Under the pieces are notes generated by a model that did not search any database, was not told the origin of the DNA, and worked only from the letters and a program-made list of their open reading frames with translations. From Leptodactylus fallax (lineage: Eukaryota > Chordata > Amphibia > Anura > Leptodactylidae), in NCBI GenBank assembly GCA_947044405.1, contig CAMRHE010000054.1:806001-870000 (forward strand): a DNA stretch of 64,000 nt. The letters run 5' to 3'. Below are positions 33,481 to 44,789 of this stretch, piece by piece. The first letter of the stretch is position 1. Each line of letters starts with the position of its first letter. Made by a program: the position numbers and the translations under genes.

Positions 33481-34319
33481 TCAACACCCTTAGGAGTGGC
33501 CCACAGTCAAACTGTTTTGGTAGCACAGTGGATTCACAACTCACTCACCATAATAGTTTTCTATAAATGTCAAGGTACCCCAGTCTGACGTAAACTTATT
33601 TATAAAATCAACAAACATTTCTTGGTTCTAAATATTATTAAAGTTGATATGGCACACATTGACATATGGTATTATCCTTACATCATAGGTCTTAGATAAA
33701 GCTTCTAAGTGACATCTGTTTAGAAAATGTATCTGCTTTCATAAACAATAACTATACTTATCATAGTTATAAGAACATTATTCACCGAATATAGATACTA
33801 GCAGTGTAGGAAGTCAAGACCTTGACCACTTTTCACATTTTTCAATTATATATGCTTAGTGAAAACAGTAGTAGCGTTTTATGTTTTATGAATCTACATC
33901 ATATAGAATGCAGGATGAGGTAGGTTATTAGAGACAATATTGTTCCATATATTACAAAGTTTTCAAGGTAAATATGCTTTCCACTAGCAATGGCTTATAT
34001 GATTTATATCTTCACATATTTTAAGTCATATATAATTATAATAATATAGTTACTATTAACATATGAACCCTGACTAATGTTTTGCATAAATATCTGACCG
34101 CAAAATTATAATAACACCACTGAAAGTCTTTATTTTTTTTTTAAATTAATACTTAGCTAGCCTCCTGTTTGAAAGGATCGTGGTATGACCCAGGCAATTT
34201 GTTCTCGAAAGGAGGAGGAAACCAGAAGTCTTCCCTATCCTTGGAGGAAAGAGGGAATGCAGACAACAGTGAGACTGAGCCAGACCCTTAATTGGCCTAG
34301 AGATCACCAACCCAGCCTG
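33481..34319. other. Noncoding, nothing recognised
   Basis: AT-rich intronic sequence without recognisable features. Confidence 0.4.
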
Positions 34320-34400
34320 AACTGTGTTTAATGTCTGTAAAGCGCTGCGGAATATGATGGTCGCTATATAAGTAAGCATAATAAATAAATAAGTAATAGA
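34320..34400 (+). mobile_element. 3' tail of an L2/CR1-like element or derived SINE
   Basis: 'gtctgtaaagcgctgcggaa' followed by 'tatgatggtcgctatataag' and short ATAA repeats is the tail type seen in complement at 23643-23695. Confidence 0.6.
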
Positions 34401-35290
34401 CAGAAGGAACAAGATTATTCCCTATTTGACTTATGAGACAGAGAAGTATGTGCCAGACGAGAATCTGAGAATAACTGTTATATAGGCCTCAGAGCAATAA
34501 CCCTGCCTGTATCACAGAACAGACTGGGCACCCTGTTAACCTATAACTCACAGTGGGTACTGTTAGAGACTGTTTGGGGCTCTTTGACAAACAGAGATAG
34601 AGAGAGACACACACACAAAATAAAGCAAAGAAAGCCTAGCAAGGAAAGCACAGACTGCCAGCAGGTGTACCAACTGCCAGCTCAGTCCCAACTCAAAGTC
34701 ATAAATGTTGCAAGTATTTATTCCTGCACAACCTTCATGGGCACTCCAACTTCCAAGAAGGCTGACAACCCTAGGAAATTCCGCAGGGGAAACAATACCA
34801 CCACATAAAGTTCCCACAGGCAAGCTCAGCACTTCACCAGCCCAGGAAGAGAGCTGGAGGAATTTGTCAAGTTCATAGCCACCAAGTCCAAGATTACTGC
34901 TTCCAGCCTCTAGGCTTCCTCCAATTGACTGCTGCACCTACAAAGCACTATTATTAGTTTTGGAGACATTTTGGACTTGAAAGATTCCCTTTAAATAAAT
35001 CCTTTTATAGAATTAGATTGTTGTTTAATACTATTCTCAGTATATTGTGCAAGGTGCATATCCGGAAGCATGCTCAAGAACCCTCTTGAATGGGTGTATG
35101 TTCCTAAAGGGACGGGCCAATCTCCCTTTAAATACCAATAAGTAGAACAATTGAACAGAAAACAAGCCTAATTGTGGCAATGCAGAGATATGCCAGGGTG
35201 GCAAATCCCTTGTTTTCCACCCTGGCCCTTAGTCTTTGGTGGACTACTTTTCCTGATAGCCTACTCTTGCCACCTGCCATTTTATCCAGA
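34401..35290. other. Unassigned sequence with a truncated MITE end
   Basis: No gene is supported. The stretch 34950-34995 ('ggagacattttggacttgaa' up to 'ccctttaa') matches the right end of the TTAA-flanked element at 60562-61038. The open frames at 34563-34937 (-) and 34584-34808 (+) overlap each other and match no family I know. Confidence 0.4.
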
Positions 35291-35294
35291 AATG

Positions 35295-35320
35295 CTTGAT
35301 GAAGTGTTACACCCGAAACT
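35295..35320 (+). ncRNA. Degenerate hammerhead-like core
   Basis: CTTGATGAAGTGTTACACCC followed by GAAAC resembles a hammerhead ribozyme core: a UGAUGA box, a short GUG/CAC stem and a GAAA box. Flanking stems are weak. It may be a remnant of a Penelope-like element, which are known to carry hammerheads. Chance is a real alternative. Confidence 0.25.
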
Positions 35321-35424
35321 TTGCTTATATTATAAAACAGCAAATACTTATCAAGAGATGTACAGTATATTTTCAATAGATAGATACTTTATTGTTCCCA
35401 AGGAGGGAAATTTTGTTGCCTTTA

Positions 35425-37023
35425 CAGTGGGGAAAAAAGTATTTAGTCAGCCACCAATTGTGCAAGTTCTCCCACTTAAAAAGATGAGAGAGGCCTGTAA
35501 TTGACATCATAGGTAGACCTCAACTATGAGAGTCAAAATGAGAAAACATATCTAGAAAATCACATTGTCTGATTTCTTTAAGAATTTCAATTATGGTGGA
35601 AAATAAGTATTTGGTCACCTACAACCAAGCAAGATTTCTGGCTCTCACAGACCTGTAACTTCTTCTTTAAGAGGCTCCTCTGTCCTCCACTCATTACCTG
35701 TAATAATGGCACCTGTTTGAAATTGTTATCAGTATAAAAGACACTTGTCCACAACCTCAAACAGTCACACTCCAAACTCCACTATGGTGAAGACCAAAAA
35801 GCTGTGGAAGGACACCAGAAACAAAATTGTAGACCTGTACCAGGCTGGGAAGACTGAATCTGTAATAGGCAAGCAGCTTGGTGTGAAGAAATCAACTGTG
35901 GGAGCAATAATTAGAAAATGGAAGACATACAACACCACTGATAATCTCCCTCGATCAGGGGTTCCACGCAAGATTTCACCCCATGGGGTCAAAATGATCA
36001 CAAGAACGGTGAGTAAAAATCTCAGAACCACACGGGGGGACCTAGTGAATGACCTGCAGAAAGCTGGAGCTAGCATAACAAAGCCTACCGTCAGTAACAC
36101 ACTACGCCTCCAGGGACTCAGATCCTGCAGTGCCAGAAGTGTCCCCCTGCTTAAGCCAGTACATATCTGGGCCCGTCTGAAGTTTGCTAAAGAGCATTTG
36201 GATGTTCCAGAAAAGTATTGGGAGAATGTCATATGGTCAGATGAAACCAAAGTAGAACTGTTTGGTAGAAACACAACTCGTCGTGTTTGGAGGAGAGTGA
36301 ATGCTGAGTTTCATCCAAAGAACACCATACCTACTGTGAAGCATGGGGGTGGCAACATCATGCTTTGGGGCTGTTTATCTGCAAAGGGACCAGGACAACT
36401 GATCCGTGTACATGAAAGAATGAATGGGGCCATGTATCGTGAGATTTTGAGTGCAAACCTCCTTCCATCAGCAAGGGCATTGAAGATGAAACGTGGCTGG
36501 GTCTTTCAGCATGACAATAATCCCAAGCACACCACCAGAGCAACAAAGGGGTGGCTTCATAAGAAGCATTTCATGGTCCTGGAGTGGCCTAGCCAGTCTC
36601 CATATCTCAACCCCATAGAAAACCTTTGGAGGGAGTTGAAAGTTCGTGTTGCCCAGCGACAGCCCCAAAACATCACTGCTCTAGAGGAGATCTGCATCGA
36701 GGAATGGGCCAACATACCAGCAACAGTGTGTGCCAACCTTGTGAAGACTTACAGAAAACGTTTGACCTTTGTTATTGCCAACAAAGGATATATAACAAAG
36801 TATTGAGATGAACTTTTGTTATTGACCAAATACTTATTTTCCACCATAATTTGCAAATAAATTCTTTAAAAAATCAGACAATGTGATTTTCTATATATGT
36901 TTTCTCATTTTGTCTTTCATAGTTGAGGTCTACCTATGATGACAATTACAGGCCTCTCTCATCTTTTTAAGTTGTAAAACTTGCACAATTGGTGGCTGAC
37001 TAAATACTTTTTTTTCCCCACTG
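35425..37023 (+). mobile_element. Complete Tc1/mariner element, family B
   Basis: 1599 bp flanked by TA on both sides, with long inverted repeats of about 200 bp. The left end is CAGTGGGGAAAAAAGTATTT and the right ends in the complement. Inner repeats 'ggaaaataagtatttggtca' (left, ~35600) and 'tgaccaaatacttattttcc' (right, ~36823) mirror each other as in IR/DR-type Tc1 elements. It contains an uninterrupted transposase gene. It is inserted into another repeat. A defective relative lies at 53664-54970. Confidence 0.95.
35784..36806 (+). CDS. Tc1 transposase, full length and open
   Basis: A 340-residue protein from ATG 35784, the usual length for Tc1 transposases; upstream in-frame sequence is untranslated leader. 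Residues about 8-50 and 85-125 form the two helix-turn-helix units of the paired-like DNA-binding region, with a basic linker around RSGVPRKIS. The DDE domain has Asp153 (WSDETK), Asp244 (FQHDN) and Glu279 (NPIENLW), giving exact DD34E spacing, plus the glycine-rich [14 protein letters not shown] box. Tyr274 replaces the aspartate usual in SPDLNP, a change outside the triad. No stop or frameshift is seen. The enzyme would cut and paste the element at TA. Activity is not shown. Confidence 0.93.
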   Translation: MVKTKKLWKDTRNKIVDLYQAGKTESVIGKQLGVKKSTVGAIIRKWKTYNTTDNLPRSGVPRKISPHGVKMITRTVSKNLRTTRGDLVNDLQKAGASITKPTVSNTLRLQGLRSCSARSVPLLKPVHIWARLKFAKEHLDVPEKYWENVIWSDETKVELFGRNTTRRVWRRVNAEFHPKNTIPTVKHGGGNIMLWGCLSAKGPGQLIRVHERMNGAMYREILSANLLPSARALKMKRGWVFQHDNNPKHTTRATKGWLHKKHFMVLEWPSQSPYLNPIENLWRELKVRVAQRQPQNITALEEICIEEWANIPATVCANLVKTYRKRLTFVIANKGYITKY

Positions 37024-37545
37024 TATGTCACATTATGCGGCAGTACAGCCAGGCTAAAGCATAACATAACACAATAAAGTGGGGGGGGGGTAGGAGCAAT
37101 ATTAATACAGCAGTACATCACAATCATAGCACAACAGGTATGTGAGGGGTGCAAGGGGTGGGTGCAATAAAATCGATACGCAGTATCATGTATAGCACAT
37201 CACAATAGGGGTAGAGGCAAATTCCATACAGCAGTGCATCACAAAATAGCAAAACATCAACAGTAAATATGTTGAAGGGTGTGCGGGTACATTCAAATAT
37301 AGCAGTATAGCTAGTTGCACAATACTATAGGGGGTAGGGGAACAGCAAGGTAAGGCGAAGCAAGGTAGGAGCACAATGTGAGGCTATACAACAGAACAGT
37401 TCTCAGAGAAAAACAGTAAGCACACAATCCAAGGCAATTTCATAGAGGATAAGCAATATGATTGCAGCCTTGTTCCACTAACTTTTATGGATGATGTAAT
37501 TACATTGCACATTTAGTATAAAACATAAGACATGCAATGTAAACA

Positions 37546-37932
37546 GTTAAAGGGGTTGTCTCATGAATTGAAGATTGCCGGGACTTTCTTCCTTTCCACA
37601 TTCAACCTGAGCACAGCTAGGCTGATTGTGGGCGTGACTGCTGTTGGTTGGCATTCCCATTCACCTCAATGGGAGCGCTGAAGATAGCCAAAATACAGAA
37701 CTCAGTTATCTCTGGTACTTCCATTGAAGTGAATGGACAAGCCAACTGCCATCAGTCCTGCACACATTCAGCCTGGATGCACTCAGATTGAATGTGGAGT
37801 GGGACAGAGGTCCTGCTATTTTCAGTTTGGGGTCAAACCCCTTGAGACAGCTGATCATCTGGGATCTCAGGTATGAGACACCCACTGATCTTTTATGGAT
37901 GATTTATTCTGAGGACATTCCCTTTAATATGA
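37546..37932. mobile_element. TTAA-flanked MITE (aaaggggttgtc type)
   Basis: Starts at TTAA with 'aaaggggttgtctcatgaa' and ends 'gaggacattcccttTAA' near 37925. Interior pairs such as 'tatcc' ... and 'gaagtgaatgg' resemble 33231-33480. TTAA boundaries suggest piggyBac-type mobilisation. Confidence 0.55.
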
Positions 37933-39040
37933 AAACAGCACAAACTGGAAAAAGTGTACATATAGTAGCAAATAAGGGGTCCTTTAGGTCACAATGGTAG
38001 TTGTAAGAAATCGAAAGTTAGAATTATTCGTGAAACGATATACAATAGAAGTAGCTAAAATCAAGACATATCAAACCTTCTGATTTTCAAATTGTGTACC
38101 TAACATGTAATGAAGAGAAATGAACAATGGGCAGAACTTAACAATGTTATAAAAGATAAATCAGAGAAAAGTGTGAGAAACATACTTCAAATAAATAAAA
38201 GGATAGCAGAGTTACAGTAGAAACATAGGTGATGTCAAAAGCAGTAAGGCCTTTATGGGAATGGAATCAAATATTCTAGAGAACTAGGAAGGTTTAAAAG
38301 TTGTTATAACACCATCTCCATAAATATTGATGATGGAAACAAGCATAAAAAGGAGAAATGTTTTTAGAAGCCCGAAGAAAGTTTTAGCTTTGAATGTATG
38401 TGATGGGTCAAATTGTCAATGAACAAATCACTTCTCACAGGGAAGAAATTCACAGAAAATCTGTACAAAAATTCAGGTCTGCAATATGTCAATAAACAAG
38501 ACATTTTTTTATCAGCATTATCACCTCAGATCATTGTTAAAGAGATTGACATTAAAACAGAAATGTTACATGGAGCTTAATATGAATCAATCAAAGGTTA
38601 TCAAAATATGTCAATATATGTCTTAAAAACTGCTCAGACCTTTCCGTCTGTAAGAGGTCAGTTCATAACTCGAAACTTGAGAAGTCCCAAACCAGTTAAA
38701 TTATGCTCAAGATCATTGAACACAGAATAGAGTCTTGCAGTACATTGATAGAAAATTGCTAGAAGTACAGTGCACGCAGGAAAGGCCAAGTAACAAAAAG
38801 TAATGCATTATTGATGATACATGCCAGATAATTGAAAATTCCAAAGCTTACAAGTAGGATGTTCTTCACTCAGTACATCAAAGACATCAACTGTACAGGT
38901 CATAAACAGGCAATGTCCTTTAGAAAATGTGTAAACTTGGACATTATAAGTAATTGAAAAAGACAATTATGTTTATAGAATAGCTGAATATAAATGCAAG
39001 TGGAACATCAAAAGCAAGATAAACACATATAGTACGTCAT
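37933..39040. other. Noncoding, nothing recognised
   Basis: About 1.1 kb of AT-rich sequence with no recognisable element. Confidence 0.45.
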
Positions 39041-39042
39041 TA

Positions 39043-39660
39043 AGCTTTTCATTAAAGAAAGTCTGTCACCAGAACCCAGCACATCAGTCCAGCCCCAGAT
39101 AGATAGATTAGGGTCCCGTTGTGATTCTGTGCCCATGTTGCCAGATCTTTTTGTCAATACGCAAATTAGCTCTTTGCGCAACAAAGGCATTGTCATTGCT
39201 CCAATGCCCTCATTGCTCTGGAGCCCAGGAGAGGTGAGCAACAGTTTTTTTAAGCTTGATCACCTCCCCTGGTCCTCCAATCAAACCCCAGAGTATAATA
39301 ATAGCAGTTTTGGTTCGGATGTATTTGGACCAAACTAAACTGCCAGGCAAACCTGGTTCGTCCAACAAATACTTTTGCTGTGGGCTGGTGGCCTTACTTA
39401 CTGATCCCCACTCCTGCCCACTTCCGCCTCTCCTTCCCCTTTAGCCCTCCAGGGGACCCTAGAGGACGTGAAGTGTGCGCATGGGGAAGCGGAGGTGGCT
39501 GTAGGCAGGAGTGGGGATCAGTGAGTAAATAGGGCCCGTTACTTGCTGGAGTAACTCCTGCAGGTATCGGCCTATTTAAAATAAAGAAAAAACGGCATGG
39601 GTCCATCGGGCCCACCAAGATCGCAGCATCTCGGGCCCAGTATGGTAGTACTTCTGCCAC
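39043..39660. repeat. Composite repeat related to the hAT interior
   Basis: The left part ('aaagtctgtcaccagaaccc', 39058) matches the end of the element at 59222. Then come 'caccagg'-type sequence and half of the dispersed hairpin (39283-39305). An inverted pair, 'ttactgatccccactcctgc' (39397) against 'gcaggagtggggatcagtga' (39503), has a counterpart in the hAT interior at 7226-7325. It appears to be a mosaic of several MITE pieces. Confidence 0.55.
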
Positions 39661-40270
39661 TGATTTGGGGGGAGATAAATTGAGGCTGTCAGCACTAAGT
39701 TATACGTTTCCTTTACCAAATAACAGTTTTTGTGGAAACAAGTATGTTATCTAAGAAGGTAAGGTAAGTGCTTGTGGTGGCAGTATATTTTTATATATGT
39801 TGTATACATACTCTTATTTACAACTGTTGAGAGACCTATAAATTTCATACAGTATAAATGTTATCTTTATTAGGGTTTTTCCAATTAAACTAATATAGGA
39901 CTTTCCCTACTGTACTTGCTTATCTTTTGTAGCTGCAGTTACTCTTTACAAATATTGCTCAGTCTGCGGCAGAGCCCTTCTAGATACTAAAGCAGTAGCA
40001 GGGGCGGATTGGCCATTAACTGTACAGGATGAAATCCTGCATGAGGCCTGCAGCTGAGTTGTCAAACAGTCAAAGAGGCAAGCAACGAGAGAAAGAAGGT
40101 CAAGTGCTTAACACAAGGGATTTTCTTCAGCCAATCCCTGTTCTCCTTCATATTTTCCTGCTGCTAGCCCAGGCCCATGTACTTCTTGTAAGTAGGAATG
40201 GACAGATCAAAAAGTGCCTGACAATGAAAAGACAGAGTGTGGTAGAGGAAAAATGTAAGTGTGTGATGAC
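39661..40270. other. Noncoding, partly repeat-like
   Basis: Nothing definite. 'aggggcggattggccattaa' near 40000 resembles the start of a common vertebrate repeat, but I cannot define its extent. Confidence 0.35.
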
Positions 40271-40279
40271 TGGGTAGCT

Positions 40280-40910
40280 TGGCCACAGCTATAGCTTTAT
40301 GTGCAGCTTAGGACATGACACTACTGTGGGTAAATAGGCAGCTGGCTGCTTAACTGACTTAAAGGAGTTGACCACTTTCAGACCTATATTGAGAGACTAA
40401 TGTTATTGTTTGTATGATAAAAAGTTGTACAATTTTCCAATATACTTTCTTATCATCACGGTTTTCTAGATCTCTGCTTGCTGTCATTCACTCTGCTATT
40501 TCCCAGTGGATAAATCTCAGTCCATGGTCATGTGATGAACACAAAGGTGCACAGCTCATTATATTCACAGCACAGTAATCAGACATCTGCCTGGTAACGA
40601 GCTGTGCACCTGTGTATCATCACATGACCATGGACCGTATATCAGATGACCATGGACTGATACTTATCCACTGCGAGTAAGCAGAATGAATGACAGCAAG
40701 CAGAGATCTAGAAAACCATGAGGAATTTATACAGAAAGTATATTGGAAAATTGTACAACTTTTCATTATAGAAACAATAACATTTGTCTCTCAATTTTGG
40801 TCTTAAAGTGGACAACCCCTTTATGTCGGTCAGGCAGCCAACTGCCTATTTATCCGCAGCAGTGTTATGCGTTGCAGCTAGAGTTCAGAGCAGTTTCATA
40901 GAGGGGGTGG
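40280..40910. mobile_element. Large palindromic element, TTAA-type core
   Basis: A nested inverted repeat. The inner arms 40360-40530 and 40640-40825 match as complements ('gtacaattttccaatatact' against 'agtatattggaaaattgtac', 'ctagatctctgcttgctgtc' against its complement), starting at TTAA with 'aaaggagttgacc'. The outer flanks also pair ('aaataggcagctggctgc' near 40335 and 'gcagccaactgcctattt' near 40847). No coding region. A diverged relative is at 44341-44710. Confidence 0.8.
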
Positions 40911-43620
40911 CAGTGTGTGAGCCTGGTCCTCTGCATAATGAGGGTAACATGCTGCTCTCTCACTGTTATTCCATTCTCCTGGTCCCTGAGTCACAGCAGG
41001 CAATGGACTTTCTCCTCAGGCCCACCTTTCACCTACTTCGTTTTCTGTTTGAACCCAGCAGGCAGTTGTCTACTTCCTGCTGCTGCTGTTTGAGACCAAC
41101 TACAACATTTCGTTTTTTTCAAGGTCACTGTGATTTCCAAATCCTCCCGCAAGCAATATAATTATTTAGTGCCCTCACTGATGTTCTCTGTTATCCAGTT
41201 TGATTCAGCTAGCCACTTGACAATACTGTGCTCTGCCTGCCCTGACTTTTTGCCTGATTACCTGTGTTGCAAGAATTTTCCCTGCCCTGTCCTGAACAAA
41301 TACACTTCTGCTTTTGGCATGGAAGACAGAATACATTATCTGTCTTTTTGCCATTGTGACATCATATTTTAGCTTTCTTATCCCATTAATTACTGTAAAT
41401 TGTCAAGATTGTTCAGATTTGACAAAGGAAGTCTTATAAAGGTGTTCAAGTAGACTCAGTGCTTCTTTCCTTTCTTTTACTCCATAATAGCGTGTTTAAT
41501 ACTGTATATAGAGACAGATTCTCAGGATAGCTTGACATATGTGCTATAACTGAATGCTGAAATTCACAATGAAAGAATCAGGGTTCTTTAGAGCATCTCA
41601 GTCCCTTATTTTAAGAATCAATGAAAGTCCCAGTTCATGCCCCACCCCTACCACTGATGTTATCTTCTGACATGCTTTGATGGATGTCAGATTGGAAATT
41701 TAGGAGAGGTGTAGTATACATTTTATAGTGTGTCATAGTTTATATTTATTTTATTCAAAATGGGGACAGCACTACCATAAGAAAATTAAAGAAGATCTAT
41801 GAAAACTGTCAAAAAAAAGTTTTTGTTGCACTAAGAAACCAATATCAGCACAGCTTTCATTTTCCGAGTGCTATACAAAGTCAGCCAGGCTGACAGAGCT
41901 CTCATTCACTTCAATGACAGGATCAGAGATAGTCAAAGTAATAGAGCAGTCTGCTGAACTGTTTCATGTAGAGACATTTTCTTAAACTGTATATTAAGTA
42001 TTATACCTTTTTTACATGGGGACTATGGGTGATGGATGCCACTGTACTCAACTTTTGTAGAGGTTATATTGGGAAATTCTTCCAATATACAGCTCCAAAT
42101 GGACACTGAAATCACAGTGTCAGATCATCCTTATGATAAAAGGTAACGACTCTGTTACAGAGTTGAAGGCAGATAACACAGGATCATATAGTACAATCTA
42201 CAATAGGTGAAGGCCACAGCTTACATTTCCTTTAAGTAATTCTTTGAAATAAAGGAGCAAAGTAATGCCTCATATTAGTTTTGTTGCTAAACAATGCCCA
42301 ATTCGAATTGGAAATACTGCTATGGGCTATGACAGCTCCATTTTCTGCTTATATAATTACAGTATCCCTGTTTCAGCTCACAAGACAATACCTGAAATAG
42401 CTGTACAATGAAACAGTAGTAGTGGTGCCAATCATAATGCTGGATTTGAGCCAGCAAGTAGAGGCAAACTTTAATATTTTCTAACATTACAGGGCTAAAG
42501 GTTCAGAATAACATATATACTGTACTCATCTTTTCACTCTCAACTCTTGAAACATGGATTGAAGTTTTGTCATAATTTTTGGGTTGATAATAGAGAAATA
42601 AACTGGGTTTAAGCATTTGTAATGATACTTAAAACATTAATGATCCTTAGAATGTGTACTCTTGTGAGATGATGGTTTTGAGAAATGCAGTTATTAAGAA
42701 GAAAGTTACAGGCTAGTGTTTCAACAGCTGCAGGCTGTACAGCTGAACTCAAGTGCTAATGGTGTATGAAGCAACCTGGTGCATTTTATGTATTGTTACT
42801 GCAGACACCAGTCGTTTACCACAATATTTCATCATTAACTGTTCTTTATCTTTTAGGAATACATGTCATCCTAAAGATTCTTAAACGTTTGACATAATAA
42901 CATTACGGAAATTATATTCCAAGATTCAAAAGAATAAACTAGCAATAACATTACTTTATTACAAGTACAAAATTTACATACACTTTCACTATGGTGTGAA
43001 TATCCTTAAATTCATCATCATTGTCTTTGGCACTAGAAGGTGCATTACTTAAATTAACTTACATGTCATTTATCAATGTCTATCCAAACACAATGACTTC
43101 TAGCATGATGACTTAATGTTACCTTTTAATCAGCTGTCATCCTGGGACCTAATTGTAGGGGGCTTAGATTGAGCAAAAGAGCCAAGAAACTTCAAATTAC
43201 ACATCTACAATGACTTCCAATGTGAACAATAGGACATTTAGTGTGGAAAACATCATGGTGGTTCATGACTTAACATTGCTGTCTTACAGCAATATAGTAT
43301 ATAGATCTGAATTCAACATTGCCATTTGGTAGCTTATTGGATTTCTGGTTTCCACAACACCTCAAAATATTCTTATTTTAATTGATATATAATATAAAAC
43401 TCTGTTATATTTTAGGCAAACATTAAATACAGTATTAACATTCAAAATTTAATTACTAATCATGATAATGCGTATGTCACAAGTTAGGCACCTTTTCTAA
43501 AAGCAATATGATAAGTTAACACAAAGGGATATGCCAACTATGCTGTGTATGTCTGTGTAGTTGCTCAGTGGAGGGTGTGGCAAAGGTGTGAATTGCAATC
43601 TTTCAAGGCTTTTGTTAACA
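40911..43620. other. Long noncoding stretch, nothing firm
   Basis: About 2.7 kb. The part near 41860-41960 ('cattcacttcaatgacagga') resembles the repeat at 37660. The remainder is AT-rich without recognisable features. Open frames at 40784-41372 have no motif. Confidence 0.4.
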
Positions 43621-43626
43621 CATTGC

Positions 43627-44057
43627 AAATAGAGATGAGCAAATTTTCAGTAATTTATTTTGTGACTATTCATGACGTTCGCCTACCAGCTTAATATTTG
43701 ATCCAAACTGGAAGTATTATTATACTATGAGATTTCTGCAGACCCCAAGGTATAATAATCAAAGGCCCTTCCATTACCTCCCTTGGACTCCCTCAAGATG
43801 TTTGGAGTTCTCTCCCATTCATCTTTGGCCTCTTCTGACCTTGTGGGTGCCATGTGAGTTGCCTGTGATTGACCCTCAGCAGTCACATGGGGTATAACCT
43901 TACCCAGGAGGCTTAAACAGGCTGGACAATCTGGGAAAAGAACAGAGAATGCCGGAAGAGAGCTTGACTGTTTATTAATTTTCCCAGTTTCCCCAGACTA
44001 CAGACCCCAGAGTGTAATAATGATTTTTGATCTTGGGTTTGGCTGAACATCTTTAGT
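43627..44057. mobile_element. MITE with TAGAGATGAGC-type ends and two hairpin halves
   Basis: Starts 'tagagatgagcaaattttc' and ends 'gggtttggctgaacatcttta', imperfect inverted ends. Degenerate hairpin copies lie near both ends (43715-43759 and 43998-44023). No coding region. Confidence 0.65.
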
Positions 44058-44340
44058 TGTGATTAAATGGTTTAATTAGAAATTGCATTATTTATCTTAA
44101 CTGTAGATTAATTAAGTCTGGTCACATCTATACCATTGTTGGTTATTCGGGTGTCGTTCTTATTACTTTATCATTTAGAAATACCTTAATGTAGCACAGA
44201 AAGAAGTGAAGAAAAGAGATCAGAGACATATTTAAAAAAAAAAAAAAGATATATTTTTCATTTTGATTTTATGGAATTGTAATACATTTAGGAAACAATA
44301 TCTATTAGACTGTTATATATCACATGCTTAATAATATATT
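44058..44340. other. Noncoding, nothing recognised
   Basis: Short AT-rich spacer with a poly(A) run near 44235. Confidence 0.4.
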
Positions 44341-44710
44341 AAAAGGGTTGTCTAGCAAATGCATGTAATTGTTATAATGAAAAGTTTAAAAATCCAATGT
44401 ATTTTATGTATCAATTTCTCATGGTTTTCTAGATCTTTTCTTACTGTCGTTTATCCTTTATTTCCAGTAGATAAAAATAAACCCATGATCATGTGATGCA
44501 CGTCCACAGTGCAAGAAAGAACTCTGATTACTGTGTTGTGAGTTGACTGTAACTAGCTATGCACCTGTGTGTCCGTCACATGACCATGGATTGTCTATCA
44601 TGTGATTTTCATCCACAGGTAGAAAACAAAGAATCACAGTAAGCAGAGGTCTAGAGAACTATTGAGCATTGATACTGAAAGTATATTGGAAAATTGTCAA
44701 AATAAATATA
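44341..44710. mobile_element. Palindromic MITE related to 40280-40910
   Basis: Shares 'tcatggttttctagatct', 'catgatcatgtgatg' and 'gaaagtatattggaaaattg' with the 40.3-kb element and folds back on itself in the same way. Ends are more diverged and the outer flanks are absent. Confidence 0.65.
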
Positions 44711-44789
44711 AATTTTCCTTATGCAAAAAAAAAACAAAAAAAAAACACAATTTGTTTGGGATCATCCACACAACCAGCCTTTATATATA

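Larger units (their letters stand above)
35360..37300. repeat. Older repeat interrupted by the Tc1 element
   Basis: 'gatagatactttattgttcc' and 'caaggagggaaattttgtt' just left of the Tc1, and A- and CA-rich blocks with 'cagcagtacatcacaa' types from 37024 onwards, look like halves of one interspersed repeat. Related short units recur around 37090, 37190 and 37230. The left part is the kind of 3' end seen in several fish and frog LINE-derived repeats. Confidence 0.45.

Noticed and set aside
34563..34937. Minus-strand ORF of 124 codons
   Set aside because: No recognisable domain, an overlapping opposite-strand ORF of similar length, and repeat-like surroundings.
35745..35783. N-terminal extension of the family B transposase
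   Set aside because: The extension has no ATG; the family start is ATG 35784 and the length of 340 aa is the usual one.
40784..41372. Two plus-strand ORFs after the 40-kb palindrome
   Set aside because: No conserved motif, no splice signals that fit, and the first overlaps the palindromic element.
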